Below, piece after piece: positions 29,899-39,135 of a stretch of 64,000 nucleotides of DNA; the first letter of the stretch is position 1, and every line of letters starts with the position of its first letter. Location: contig NZ_JAIVKJ010000005.1 in assembly GCF_020524885.1 (NCBI RefSeq), positions 211,076 to 275,075 of the forward strand, given 5' to 3'. Origin of the DNA: Microbulbifer elongatus. GTDB taxonomy: Bacteria; Pseudomonadota; Gammaproteobacteria; Pseudomonadales; Cellvibrionaceae. The translations under genes and the position numbers were made by a program. The notes under the pieces are model-generated. The model saw only the letters and a program-made list of their open reading frames with translations, did not search any database and was not told the origin of the DNA.

Positions 29899-30227
29899 TC
29901 CGCAGTCTGGTATTAATAGTTCTTTCTGGCAGCTCTGGGCGGTTATATTGTTCAGTGTATGCTGGTTTTAAGATAGTTCTTTTCGATTCCCCCCACTTTG
30001 CGACCTTCTATTTCCCCATCACGGATTTTCCGTGATCACTTTGGCTAATTGTTGGCGCATAATTCATTTTGTGCACTGTTTATTGCCCCTCCTTTTGAAT
30101 TGCCCTAATCTGATGCTGCTCCAGTATAGGAAACAATAATGATAATCGGGTCACGATAATCGTTCGTGTAAAGACAATAAGGCGAGATATCTTTCCCGAT
30201 CTCATAAAAATAATAGGACGGGTAATT
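29899..30227. other. Leader region of the TonB-dependent receptor
   Basis: About 330 AT-richer bases without a credible gene. A perfect inverted repeat ATCACGGA-TTT-TCCGTGAT lies at 30018-30036 and GATAATCG occurs twice (near 30139 and 30154). Either could be a regulator site for the receptor, but no regulator is assigned. Confidence 0.5.
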
Positions 30228-32831
30228 ATGCGAGTATTCAAAAACAATGCACTGACTCTGGCGATCGCGGCGGCGACTGCACTGCCAGCTTCGCTGGCCT
30301 TCTCTCAGCAGGGTGCTGAAGCAGAACCTGCGAGCGATCATGGGGTAATGGAGGAGGTCATTACTACCGGCACCCGAAAAGAGGGTGTTGCCCCCACCGA
30401 AACCCTGTCACCGGTGGACGTCCTTGGCGGAAGTAAATTTTCCGATCAGGGCAGCTTTGACCTGACAGAGTCCCTGGCCAAGGTGGCCCCTTCGTTCAAT
30501 ACCCAGCGTTTCCCCATCGCGGATGGCACTGCATTTATTCGTCCTGTCACCTTGCGTAATCTGTCACCAGATCAAACATTGGTGCTGGTAAACGGCACGC
30601 GTCGGCATCGCTCTGCGCTGGTAAACCTGCAGCTGGCACCTCTCGGTACCACCAATCAGGGTGCACAGGCGGTGGATTTCGCTGCGTTGCCATCCCTGGC
30701 TATCGAGCGTGTTGAAGTGCTGCGCGACGGCGCCTCCGCCCAGTATGGTTCCGATGCCATTGCCGGGGTGGTGAACGTGATCCTGAAAGATGACGCCGAG
30801 GGTTTCAGTCTTTCTGCCCAGACCGGCGAATACTTTGATGGCGACGGTGCGCGCACTACCCTGGCGGCGAATGGTGGATTTGCACTGGGGGACGAGGGCT
30901 TCGTTAACGCCACGATTGAACACTCCTCCGCAGATAAAACCTGGCGCGGTGCTGCGCGTCCGGATGCAGAGTTTGTTGGCAGTGTTGTGGGGGTAGAAAA
31001 TGTCCCGCTCGATGGTCTCGGCCAGCGCTGGGGTGATCCGGAGGTGGAAGCGCTCAAGCTGTTCGTCAACACCGGCTATTCGCTGAATGACACCACCGAG
31101 CTGTACGGTAACCTGGGTTACTCGAACAACGAAACCATTTCCGATTTCTTCTATCGTGGCCCGGTTCTGGATCCGTCGGCAGAGTTTGGCGCTCGTGAAA
31201 CCTTGCAGCAGGATTTGGATGGGGACTTTATGCCCGATGCCGCGCCCCAGTCTCTGGTGGACGACATTATTGCCCAGGGGCTAAACCCCAGCGACTACCT
31301 GATGGCCGATAGCAGCAGCGCCAGTGGGTTCGTTCTGCGCAACCCGATCTATACCCAGTTCCCCGGTGGTTACAACCCGGCTTTCGGTGCCGATATCACC
31401 GATTTCTCTGCCGTGGTCGGCGCTCGCGGCGAATGGGCCAATGGAATCAGCTGGGACCTGCGCGCGCGCAGTGCTGAAAATGAAGTTTCCTACGTACTGG
31501 AAAATTCAATCAACCCGAGTCTGGGGATTAATTCTCCTCTCAGATTTAACCCCGGCACACTTACCCAGGCAGAAACCAGCGTAAACGCTGATTTCGTTAA
31601 GCCGATTGACGTAGCTGCATTTGCGACGCCGCTGAACCTGGCATTTGGCATGGAGTGGCGGGATGAAACCTACAAGATCGGTGCGGGCGACGAGGCGTCT
31701 ATTGCCGTAGGCCCTACCGCGGCAGTATTTGGCGTAGGCTCCGATGGTTTCCAGGGGTTCCCGGTAGAGGCTGCGGGTGAGTACAGCAGTACCAGCACAG
31801 CGGCTTATGTGGACCTGGAAGCGGATGTTACCGACCAGCTTTTGCTGGGTGCCGCACTGCGTTTTGAAAACTTTGAAGAGTTCGGTTCGACGTTCGACTG
31901 GAAACTGTCCGCGCGCTACGACTTCAGTGAAAATTTCGCGCTGCGTGGTACCGCCAACACCGGTTTCCGCGCGCCGACGCCGGGGCAGGTGAATACGCTC
32001 AATGTCACTACCACTTCCGATTCCGATGGCAACCTGATTCCCAATGGTACCTATCCGGTTAATCACCCGGTGGCCATGGCGTTGGGTGCCAAGGAATTGA
32101 CGCCGGAAGAGTCCACCAGCTTTACCCTGGGTGCGGTGTGGAGTCCGCTGGATAACACCAGTGTGACCATCGATTACTACAACATCCAAATTGAAGATCG
32201 CCTGGCACTGCGTAATAACACCATAGGTGATGCAGAAGTGGCACTGCTGGAAAATGCCGGTGTAGCCAATGCGGCTCTGCTGAACGGCAGTAACGCCAAC
32301 TACTTTGTGAACGCGTTTGACTCTGATGTGTCCGGTATCGATCTGGCGGTGACCAGCGACTTCGACTTTGCCGGTGGCCTCCTGGTGATGGATCTGCGTC
32401 ACAACCACAACCAGCAGAAAGTGGATAAAGTAGCACCGAACACCATCAACGCGTCGCGTGTGTTTGACCTGGAGAACCAGGTGCCCAGTGACCGCACCAC
32501 GCTGACCTTCGATTACGATTCCGGTGACCTGTTTAACGGCTACCTGCGTTTCAATCGCTACAGCGGTTGGGAGAGTACCTTTGGCCTGTTCGGCCCGGGT
32601 GACGCTTCCGATGCTTCTGCTTACGGCAGTGAGATCCTGGTCGACCTCGAAGCGACGATTACCCTGGCAGAGAACTACAAGGTTTCCCTGGGTGGCGAGA
32701 ATATCTTCGATGTGCGCCCGGATGATGAAGCCGATCCCACCCTGCAGTTCCTGGGTGTGCGCCAGTCGCTGACCTCTCCGTTTGGTTTTAACGGTGGCTT
32801 CTGGTATCTGCGCGCGAGCGCCCAGTTCTAA
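30228..32831 (+). CDS. TonB-dependent outer-membrane receptor
   Basis: An 867-residue TonB-dependent transporter. It has a signal peptide (residues 1-~27), a TonB-box-like VMEEVITTGTR, a plug domain (LVNGTRRHRSALVN, IERVEVLRDGASAQYGSDAI, AGVVNVILKD) and a C-terminal 22-strand barrel (NTGFRAPTPGQVN near the middle; terminal RASAQF). The length and the ITTGTRKEG start fit receptors of the TonB siderophore/carbohydrate groups. No ferric uptake or glycan genes are adjacent, so the ligand is unknown; the preceding amidase/aminotransferase genes hint at a small organic substrate but spacing argues for an independent promoter. Confidence 0.92.
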   Translation: MRVFKNNALTLAIAAATALPASLAFSQQGAEAEPASDHGVMEEVITTGTRKEGVAPTETLSPVDVLGGSKFSDQGSFDLTESLAKVAPSFNTQRFPIADGTAFIRPVTLRNLSPDQTLVLVNGTRRHRSALVNLQLAPLGTTNQGAQAVDFAALPSLAIERVEVLRDGASAQYGSDAIAGVVNVILKDDAEGFSLSAQTGEYFDGDGARTTLAANGGFALGDEGFVNATIEHSSADKTWRGAARPDAEFVGSVVGVENVPLDGLGQRWGDPEVEALKLFVNTGYSLNDTTELYGNLGYSNNETISDFFYRGPVLDPSAEFGARETLQQDLDGDFMPDAAPQSLVDDIIAQGLNPSDYLMADSSSASGFVLRNPIYTQFPGGYNPAFGADITDFSAVVGARGEWANGISWDLRARSAENEVSYVLENSINPSLGINSPLRFNPGTLTQAETSVNADFVKPIDVAAFATPLNLAFGMEWRDETYKIGAGDEASIAVGPTAAVFGVGSDGFQGFPVEAAGEYSSTSTAAYVDLEADVTDQLLLGAALRFENFEEFGSTFDWKLSARYDFSENFALRGTANTGFRAPTPGQVNTLNVTTTSDSDGNLIPNGTYPVNHPVAMALGAKELTPEESTSFTLGAVWSPLDNTSVTIDYYNIQIEDRLALRNNTIGDAEVALLENAGVANAALLNGSNANYFVNAFDSDVSGIDLAVTSDFDFAGGLLVMDLRHNHNQQKVDKVAPNTINASRVFDLENQVPSDRTTLTFDYDSGDLFNGYLRFNRYSGWESTFGLFGPGDASDASAYGSEILVDLEATITLAENYKVSLGGENIFDVRPDDEADPTLQFLGVRQSLTSPFGFNGGFWYLRASAQF

Positions 32832-32845
32832 TTGCCAACCTCTGT

Positions 32846-32875
32846 AAAAAAGGCCTCCTTTGGGAGGCCTTTTTT
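32846..32875. terminator. Bidirectional terminator between receptor and dnaE2
   Basis: A perfect 13-bp stem (32846-32858 with 32863-32875) around the loop TTTG has A residues on one side and T residues on the other, so it serves both the receptor and the convergent dnaE2. Confidence 0.92.
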
Positions 32876-32880
32876 ATGCG

Positions 32881-35800
32881 CTAGTGAAAACTCCTCACAT
32901 GCTGGATCTCTTTCCAGGTAATGCCTTCGAGCCTTTTTCCGATCAGGTGGATCACTGCGAGGTTCTGTTCTTTCGCATCGCGGCTGATCTGTAAATTTCC
33001 CTCAATCAATAGCACTTTCCCGCTGAGGATCTCCTTGCGGTAGCGCTCCTGCACCTGCTTCCATATCACCACATTGACCACGCCGGATTCGTCCTCCAGT
33101 GTCAAAAACAGAACGCCAGCCGCAGTACCCGGGCGCTGGCGACAGGTAACCAAGCCCAGGACTTTTATCCGGTCGCCGTCCCTGTGGTTTTCCAGCTCGC
33201 ACGCGCGGGTCAGGCTGGTAAAACGTCGTTGCTGCCGCAGCAGGGTTACCGGGTGCTCCCGCAGGGTCAGGCCGGTACTCTGGTAGTCACTGTAAATATT
33301 GTCTGCCTGATTGCTCTCCGGCTGGTGCTGGACGGATAGGGATTGCTCCAGCTGGCTGTTCAATACCTGCCAGGTACTGTGGTAACGGCTTTCCGCAATG
33401 CTGTAAAAACAGTTGGCCTGCGCCAGGATGGCGCTTTGCCTGGTGGGGATATCCAGCCGCTGGCCAAAGTCGTTCAATGAGCGGAAAGGGCCCTGCAGCC
33501 TTTCTGTTTCCACCGCCTCTACGGTTTCTTCGGTGAGCCCCTTGATCAGCCGCATCCCGAGGCGGATGGCGGGTGCCTTCAGGTTATTCTGTTGGTCCGT
33601 GGCATCCGGGCTGCCGGGCAGTGCGAGGCTGTGGTGCCAGCTGCTGTGGTTGATATCCAGGGGCAGGACTTTCACATTGTGGCGCTGGGCGTCGTACACT
33701 AGTTGTGCGGGAGCATAAAAACCCATGGGCTGGCTGTTGAGCAGGCCGCTGTAGAATGCAGCGGGGTGGTGGCACTTGATCCAGGCGGAGAAGTAGGCGA
33801 GCAGGCCGAAACTCGCGGAGTGGGATTCCGGGAAGCCATAGGAGCCGAAGCCTTTCATTTGCTCAAACAGCTGTTCTGCCAGGCTGTGTTCGTAGCCATT
33901 GGCAAGCATGCCGTTGATTAGTTTTTCGCGGAACTGCAGCAGGTTGCCGTTTTTTCCCCAGCTGGCCATGGCGCGGCGCAGCGCATCCGCTTCGCCGCCG
34001 CTGAAGCCTGCGGCGACCATCGATAGCTTGATGACCTGCTCCTGGAAGATGGGCACGCCCAGGGTGCGCTCCAGAACCGGACGCAGGTTTTCGTGGGGAT
34101 AATTGACCGGCTCCAGTTTCTGTTTGCGGCGCAAATACGGGTGCACCATGCCGCCCTGAATCGGGCCGGGGCGCACGATGGCAATTTCGATCACCAGTTC
34201 ATAAAACTTCCGCGGTTGCAGGCGCGGCAACATACTCATCTGTGCGCGGGATTCGATCTGGAATACCCCCACGGTATCCGCGCGGCACATCATGTCATAG
34301 ACGGCGGGATCATCCGGGGGGATATCCTGCAGCCGCATTCTCTTGCCGTAGAGCGCCATATAGGTGAGAGACTTGCGCAGGGCGGTGAGCATGCCAAGGG
34401 CGAGAATATCCACCTTCATCAGTTTCAGGTCTTCGATATCCTCCTTGTCCCACTGAATAATGGTGCGGTTGTCCATGGCCGCGTTTTCAATAGGTACCAG
34501 TTGGCTGAGCGGCAGCTCGGTAATCACAAAACCGCCCACGTGCTGTGACAGGTGTCGAGGGAAACCGTAGATCTGTTCCAGCAGCACTGGCAGCATTCGA
34601 CCGGTGATACTGTCCGGGGCTATGCCGACTTTTTTCATCTGTTTGGGGAAATCATCCAGCTTGTCCCACCAGCTGCGCTCGGCCTGCAGTTGCTCGATGG
34701 TGGCCGCTCCCAGGCCCAGGGCCTTGCCAATATCCCGCAATGCACTCTTGAAACGGTAGGTGATTTTGGTGGCCGCAAGCCCGGCGCGCTCACGGCCGTA
34801 TTTGCGGTAGATGTACTGAATGATTTCCTCGCGTCGTTCGTGCTCGAAGTCCACATCGATATCCGGCGGCTCATTGCGTTCGCGGGAAATAAAGCGCTCG
34901 AACAGCAAGCCAATCTTGTGCGGGTCTATCTCGGTAATAAACAGGCAGTAACACACCACGGAGTTGGCGGCAGAACCGCGACCCTGGTACAGGATGTGCT
35001 GGCGGCGTGCGTGCTGGACAATATCGTAAATGGTGAGGAAGTAGTGCTCATACCGAAGCTCGGCGATGAGTGACAATTCGGTTTCAATCTGTGCACGGAT
35101 ATGCGCTTGGGGACCCTTGGGCCAGCGTATCGGAATACCGGCTTCCACCAGGTCGCGCAGGTGTTCACTGGCACTTTTATTTTTCGCCACGACTTCCGAA
35201 GGGTAGTGGTACTGCAACTCCTTCAGGCTGAAAGTACAGCGTACGGCGATTGCCACTGTGTTGTCGATCGCCCCCTGTGGATAAAGTGCGGCGATTTCCG
35301 GCAGGTCGCGCAGATAGCGTTCCGCGTTCTGTTCCAGGCGGTAGCCGAGTTGGCTGAGGGTGCAGTTGTGGTAATTCGCATTCAGTACATCTTGCAAGGG
35401 CTTGCGGCTGCGACTGTGCATCAGTACGGCGTTGGTTGCGACCACAGGAAGCTGCTGGGACTCGGCAAAGGCGAGCAGCTTCTGCAGTTTCCGGTTTTCT
35501 CCCGGCAGCAGGTGATGGCGCAGGGCGATATAAAGTCGCTCGCCAAAGTGCTGCTTCAGCTCGCAGGGCAATGCCAGTGAATCATCGGTTGGCAGCCAAA
35601 GGCATAGCGCGTGTGTGCAGAGTTTGATGATGTCCTGAATAAAAGTCTGGTACTGGCCTTTCTCGGCGCGCAGCCGTGAGGTGCTTATCAGTTGGCAGAT
35701 TTCACTATAGGCGGTTTTGTCTGGAGCCAGTAAGACCAGTTCCTGTCGGTCCTCCTGCAGTCGAAAGAAGCTGCCGCAGATCAGTTTGAGCTGACTGCCT

Positions 35801-35979
35801 TCGGCCCGGAGTTTTTCCAGTTCGGCATAGGCGCGTACCACCCCGGCCATGGAGCATTCATCGGTAATCGCGAGGGCGCGGTAACCGAGTTTATGTGCTG
35901 TTGTTACAAGCTCCTGCGGGTGGGAGGCCCCCTGCAGAAATGAAAAATTACTCTGACAGAAAAGTTCGGCGTACTGCAT
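32881..35979 (-). CDS. dnaE2: Error-prone DNA polymerase DnaE2 (ImuC)
   Basis: Alpha-subunit-like C-family polymerase used in SOS translesion synthesis and induced mutagenesis with ImuA and ImuB. With the start at 35979 it has 1032 residues. Features are the PHP domain (YAELFCQSNFSFLQGASHP, GYRALAITDECSMAGVVRAY), the polymerase catalytic block around PPDIDVDFEHERREE, YGFPRHLSQHVGGFVI, KMKV-like KVDILALGMLTALRK and a C-terminal OB fold. The upstream TTG start adds only five residues. It is the last gene of imuA-imuB-dnaE2, 55 bases after imuB. Confidence 0.96.
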   Translation of the reverse strand: MQYAELFCQSNFSFLQGASHPQELVTTAHKLGYRALAITDECSMAGVVRAYAELEKLRAEGSQLKLICGSFFRLQEDRQELVLLAPDKTAYSEICQLISTSRLRAEKGQYQTFIQDIIKLCTHALCLWLPTDDSLALPCELKQHFGERLYIALRHHLLPGENRKLQKLLAFAESQQLPVVATNAVLMHSRSRKPLQDVLNANYHNCTLSQLGYRLEQNAERYLRDLPEIAALYPQGAIDNTVAIAVRCTFSLKELQYHYPSEVVAKNKSASEHLRDLVEAGIPIRWPKGPQAHIRAQIETELSLIAELRYEHYFLTIYDIVQHARRQHILYQGRGSAANSVVCYCLFITEIDPHKIGLLFERFISRERNEPPDIDVDFEHERREEIIQYIYRKYGRERAGLAATKITYRFKSALRDIGKALGLGAATIEQLQAERSWWDKLDDFPKQMKKVGIAPDSITGRMLPVLLEQIYGFPRHLSQHVGGFVITELPLSQLVPIENAAMDNRTIIQWDKEDIEDLKLMKVDILALGMLTALRKSLTYMALYGKRMRLQDIPPDDPAVYDMMCRADTVGVFQIESRAQMSMLPRLQPRKFYELVIEIAIVRPGPIQGGMVHPYLRRKQKLEPVNYPHENLRPVLERTLGVPIFQEQVIKLSMVAAGFSGGEADALRRAMASWGKNGNLLQFREKLINGMLANGYEHSLAEQLFEQMKGFGSYGFPESHSASFGLLAYFSAWIKCHHPAAFYSGLLNSQPMGFYAPAQLVYDAQRHNVKVLPLDINHSSWHHSLALPGSPDATDQQNNLKAPAIRLGMRLIKGLTEETVEAVETERLQGPFRSLNDFGQRLDIPTRQSAILAQANCFYSIAESRYHSTWQVLNSQLEQSLSVQHQPESNQADNIYSDYQSTGLTLREHPVTLLRQQRRFTSLTRACELENHRDGDRIKVLGLVTCRQRPGTAAGVLFLTLEDESGVVNVVIWKQVQERYRKEILSGKVLLIEGNLQISRDAKEQNLAVIHLIGKRLEGITWKEIQHVRSFH

Positions 35980-36034
35980 ACCGATAAATATCAAAATCCA
36001 TTATGCCGGCGTGGGAATGCTGGCGCGGGGAGGG

Positions 36035-37540
36035 TTATGAATAAACCCCGTGCAGATACCAGTGCTCCGAGGTGAGATCCTGGAATACCCAGTAGAGGCT
36101 GCCGTGGGCGCCACGGGCGATGTAGTAGTCGCGGGCGTGGCGATGGTGTTGCCACCAGTAGCCGTCGATACGCTCCGGGCCCTGCAACAGGTGCAGTTCA
36201 CCGTCGTAAAACAACTTGTGGTCGCGCTGCTGGATACGGTCGGGTCTCGGCAGTAGCCAGTTGGGGCGCGGCGCATTGACCGGGGTGAGGTGGTGCTTGC
36301 GCGCCTTGTTCTGCAAGGTGAGGCTGTCGGCGTTTTGCCAGGCCTGCTCCGGCAGGTAGCTTTCTTTGAGGGTGACACCGGACAATGCCTGGTGGCCCAG
36401 TCGCGCCTTGAGTTTGTCGATCAGCTGGTAGCTTTCGTTCAGCTTGCTGCCCTCGTCGAAAAAGTCTTCCCGCAGGTTGTGACTTTCAATGGGGCGCAGT
36501 TGTTGGCACTTGAGTGTGAGTGCCTGTACGGGCTCCTTCAGTTCCACTCGCTCAAACTGCAGTTTTGTCAGCGCGATCAACCGCTGGGGATCGAGCAGTG
36601 GACGAGAGACTTCCACCTGAATCTGCTGGCTGCCGCGACTGCCGTAATCCAATACCCAGCACAACTGCTGGCTGTACAGCTGACGGCGCTGTAATTGCCG
36701 GCAGAGCTCGCGCACCAGGCGGCCGGCGGGGAACAGTAGTTGTTCACTGTTATCCAGCGGGCTGGGGAAAAACAGCTCGCTGTGAAACTCTGCGGGTGGT
36801 TCGAAGCTGGGGACGGGATCCGGGCGGGAGCCATTCAGTCGGGCCAGGTAGTCGATAAATCCGCGCCCGAAGCGGCCGCCCACTTCCGACAGGGGAATAG
36901 CCAGTAGCTGGCTGACCCGCTTGATTCCGCAGGCGTACAGTTTGGCGATAGCCTTGTGGCTGCAATCCAGCAATTTACTGGGGGCAAAGCTGATCCACTG
37001 ACGCCACTGCTGTGGGGTCGGGGCGGATCTGGTTTCCAGCAGCCACTGGCGGTGTTCCGGCAACTGGCTGAGCAGATGCGCGGCACTGGGGCTGTGGCCC
37101 AAGCCCATAAAGTGGCTGATGCGCATCTTGCGCAGCTCTTTGCCCAGTTGTTGCAGCAGGGGGGCGAGGCCACGGTAAGCCTTGAGGCTGCCGCTGATTT
37201 CCAGGTACAGGCAGGCGAAGTTGCTGTCCAGCTGATTCTGTTCGCGCTCGGCGCTGCGCGGGGAGACCACCGGGGTAAAACTATAGGCCCATAGGGCCAG
37301 TTGTTGTAACAGCTGCTCTTCCCGCTCTGGATCCCGTTCCAGCAGTTGCAGTTCCGCGCAGTAGGCGCAGGCAGTGGCGATGCTGAGCCCGGGCTCCACA
37401 TGCTGGGTACTGGCCGACTGATTGGCCTCAACGACCAGGCTGTGCTGGGTCACGGCTACCGCGGCACTGTCACCGGCGCGATGGGCGCGGGTCAGCGCCT
37501 CCAGGGGAAGTTTTGGGAGCTGAATACAGAGCCAGAGCAT
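36035..37540 (-). CDS. imuB: Y-family polymerase-like protein ImuB
   Basis: Catalytically degenerate DinB/Y-family homologue that links ImuA and DnaE2 to the beta clamp in the mutasome. The 501-residue product starts MLWLCIQLPKLPLEALTRAH and has the Y-family palm and finger remnants (FACLYLEISGSLKAYRGLAP in place of the acidic metal-binding site) and HhH-like region LYACGIKRVSQLLAIPLSEV. The start at 37540 has GAGGAA upstream; the longer frame adds 33 unlikely residues. Its order behind imuA and before dnaE2 is the classic SOS cassette. Confidence 0.93.
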   Translation of the reverse strand: MLWLCIQLPKLPLEALTRAHRAGDSAAVAVTQHSLVVEANQSASTQHVEPGLSIATACAYCAELQLLERDPEREEQLLQQLALWAYSFTPVVSPRSAEREQNQLDSNFACLYLEISGSLKAYRGLAPLLQQLGKELRKMRISHFMGLGHSPSAAHLLSQLPEHRQWLLETRSAPTPQQWRQWISFAPSKLLDCSHKAIAKLYACGIKRVSQLLAIPLSEVGGRFGRGFIDYLARLNGSRPDPVPSFEPPAEFHSELFFPSPLDNSEQLLFPAGRLVRELCRQLQRRQLYSQQLCWVLDYGSRGSQQIQVEVSRPLLDPQRLIALTKLQFERVELKEPVQALTLKCQQLRPIESHNLREDFFDEGSKLNESYQLIDKLKARLGHQALSGVTLKESYLPEQAWQNADSLTLQNKARKHHLTPVNAPRPNWLLPRPDRIQQRDHKLFYDGELHLLQGPERIDGYWWQHHRHARDYYIARGAHGSLYWVFQDLTSEHWYLHGVYS

Positions 37541-37583
37541 AGATTGTTCCTCGCGCCGCCTTGCACCGTTCAGTGCAATGGTT

Positions 37584-38366
37584 TCAGTGCAGTGGTTGAT
37601 CCCGGCGCACCAGGTCCGGGTGGCGCGCCAGGTGCACACGCTGGCCGGATTTGCCGCTCGACTGCTTGAGCAGGTGCAGCGCCAGCTGCTCGCCGTCGCT
37701 CTTCAGTTGCAGGCGCAGTGCCGCCGGGGACGGGGTTTGCGCGCAGGAACCGGGCCGAAAGTGGAAGTGGAGGCAATCGCCGTCGCGGGCGGCAACCTGC
37801 AACCGGCGCAGGTCTTTATCGGCCGGGGTTTCCTTGCCCTGCCACTGGATCAGCGCGCCACAGGCACCGGATTGCAGGGACTGTTCCGCTGCCCACAGCT
37901 GGTCCCGCTGCCCACGAGGGTGCAGGATCAACAGCTTTTCCAGTTGCACGCCGGCCTGTACCAGTGCCGGGGCATAGGGGATATGTGGCGGGTTGGCCAG
38001 GATCACCATGCGCCCCTGACGGGTGAGCTCTGCCAGGGTGGGGAGAATCAGCGACATCTCACCGATGCCGGCCTTGTCGATCAACAGCTCGGTGGTGGCC
38101 GCGCGGGGCCAGCCGTGCCCGGTCAGCAGCGCATCCAGACCGCGGTAGCCGGTGCTGATTCCGGTGCGGGGGCGACGCTGGCCACTGGCCAGTTGCCAGA
38201 TGTCCGGACGGGTCAGCAGTTGCTGCAGTGGCTGTGGCTGTACTGGCTCAGGCTGCTGCCCGGGCTGCTGTTGCCCTGATAGTACGGGCCCGTTGCTGGC
38301 CTGCTGAGCTAACTGCTTGTTTTGCAAAAAGTTTTCGGCGCTGTTCACGATTGGCTCGCTCCACAC
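37584..38366 (-). CDS. imuA: SOS mutagenesis protein ImuA (RecA-like)
   Basis: RecA/SulA-like ATPase-fold protein of the ImuABC mutasome, 260 residues from the GTG at 38366. Recognisable stretches are RPDIWQLASGQRRPRTGIST, GYRGLDALLTGHGWPRAATT with ELLIDKAGIGEMSLILPTLA (a degenerate Walker-like region) and GQRDQLWAAEQSLQSGACGA. A second in-frame GTG at 38348 has a GGAG sequence upstream and would shorten it by six residues. Two LexA-type boxes lie just upstream (38388-38425), so the operon is expected to be SOS-induced. Confidence 0.92.
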   Translation of the reverse strand: MWSEPIVNSAENFLQNKQLAQQASNGPVLSGQQQPGQQPEPVQPQPLQQLLTRPDIWQLASGQRRPRTGISTGYRGLDALLTGHGWPRAATTELLIDKAGIGEMSLILPTLAELTRQGRMVILANPPHIPYAPALVQAGVQLEKLLILHPRGQRDQLWAAEQSLQSGACGALIQWQGKETPADKDLRRLQVAARDGDCLHFHFRPGSCAQTPSPAALRLQLKSDGEQLALHLLKQSSGKSGQRVHLARHPDLVRRDQPLH

Positions 38367-38387
38367 GGGTGGTCTGACAGTGGTTGA

Positions 38388-38403
38388 CTGTATGGGTATA
38401 CAG
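38388..38403. promoter_or_regulatory. LexA/SOS box 1 of imuA operon
   Basis: CTGTATGGGTATACAG matches CTG-N10-CAG and is close to the gammaproteobacterial LexA consensus CTGTATATATATACAG. Confidence 0.9.
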
Positions 38404-38409
38404 CATTTA

Positions 38410-38425
38410 CTGGTAATTTATACAG
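38410..38425. promoter_or_regulatory. LexA/SOS box 2 of imuA operon
   Basis: CTGGTAATTTATACAG also fits CTG-N10-CAG. Its centre lies 22 bases from that of the first box, about two helical turns, suggesting paired LexA binding on one face. Confidence 0.82.
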
Positions 38426-38555
38426 TAGTCATCCAGTGTCGGCAAGCCCGAACCAGGTAGACTGACACTTTTTTGCACAGGTTAAACCGGCTATGATTCC
38501 GCCTCTTTAAATGACCGCCAGAAATGGGCCGAGACCAGATAAGTGAGGGGACAGG

Positions 38556-39125
38556 GTGAGTATCAAATCCGATAAGTGGATTCGTCGTATGGCTGAGCAC
38601 GAGGGCATGATCGAGCCCTTTGAACCGGGCCAGGTACGCCACGGAGAGTCCGGTGATCGCCTGATCTCTTACGGCACCTCCAGCTACGGCTACGATGTGC
38701 GCTGCGCTAACGAGTTCAAGATCTTCACCAACGTGCACTCCGCCACCGTCGACCCCAAGGCCTTCGACGAAGACAGCTTTGTGGATGTGACCGGTGATTA
38801 TTGCGTAATTCCGCCCAACTCCTTCGCCCTGGCGCGCACGGTCGAGTACTTCCGTATTCCGCGTTCGGTATTGACCATCTGTCTGGGCAAGTCCACCTAC
38901 GCCCGCTGCGGCATCATCGTGAATGTGACGCCGCTGGAGCCGGAGTGGGAAGGGCATGTGACCCTGGAATTCTCCAACACCACCAACCTGCCAGCGAAGA
39001 TCTACGCTAATGAAGGCGTGGCACAGATGCTGTTCTTCGAATCCGACGAAATCTGTGATGTGTCCTATAAGGACCGCGGTGGTAAATACCAGGGCCAGCG
39101 CGGCGTTACTCTGCCGAAGACCTGA
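38556..39125 (+). CDS. dcd: dCTP deaminase
   Basis: Deaminates dCTP to dUTP in pyrimidine nucleotide synthesis; trimeric cytoplasmic enzyme. The 189-residue protein starts at a GTG preceded by GAGGGGAC and reads [20 protein letters not shown], the N-terminus seen in Pseudomonas-type Dcd. Family stretches are [40 protein letters not shown] and the catalytic [20 protein letters not shown] with its Glu. It is divergent from the imu operon, 170 bases from imuA, and followed by the BaiN-like flavoprotein gene 10 bases later. Confidence 0.97.
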   Translation: MSIKSDKWIRRMAEHEGMIEPFEPGQVRHGESGDRLISYGTSSYGYDVRCANEFKIFTNVHSATVDPKAFDEDSFVDVTGDYCVIPPNSFALARTVEYFRIPRSVLTICLGKSTYARCGIIVNVTPLEPEWEGHVTLEFSNTTNLPAKIYANEGVAQMLFFESDEICDVSYKDRGGKYQGQRGVTLPKT

Positions 39126-39135
39126 TCCCTAGCGA

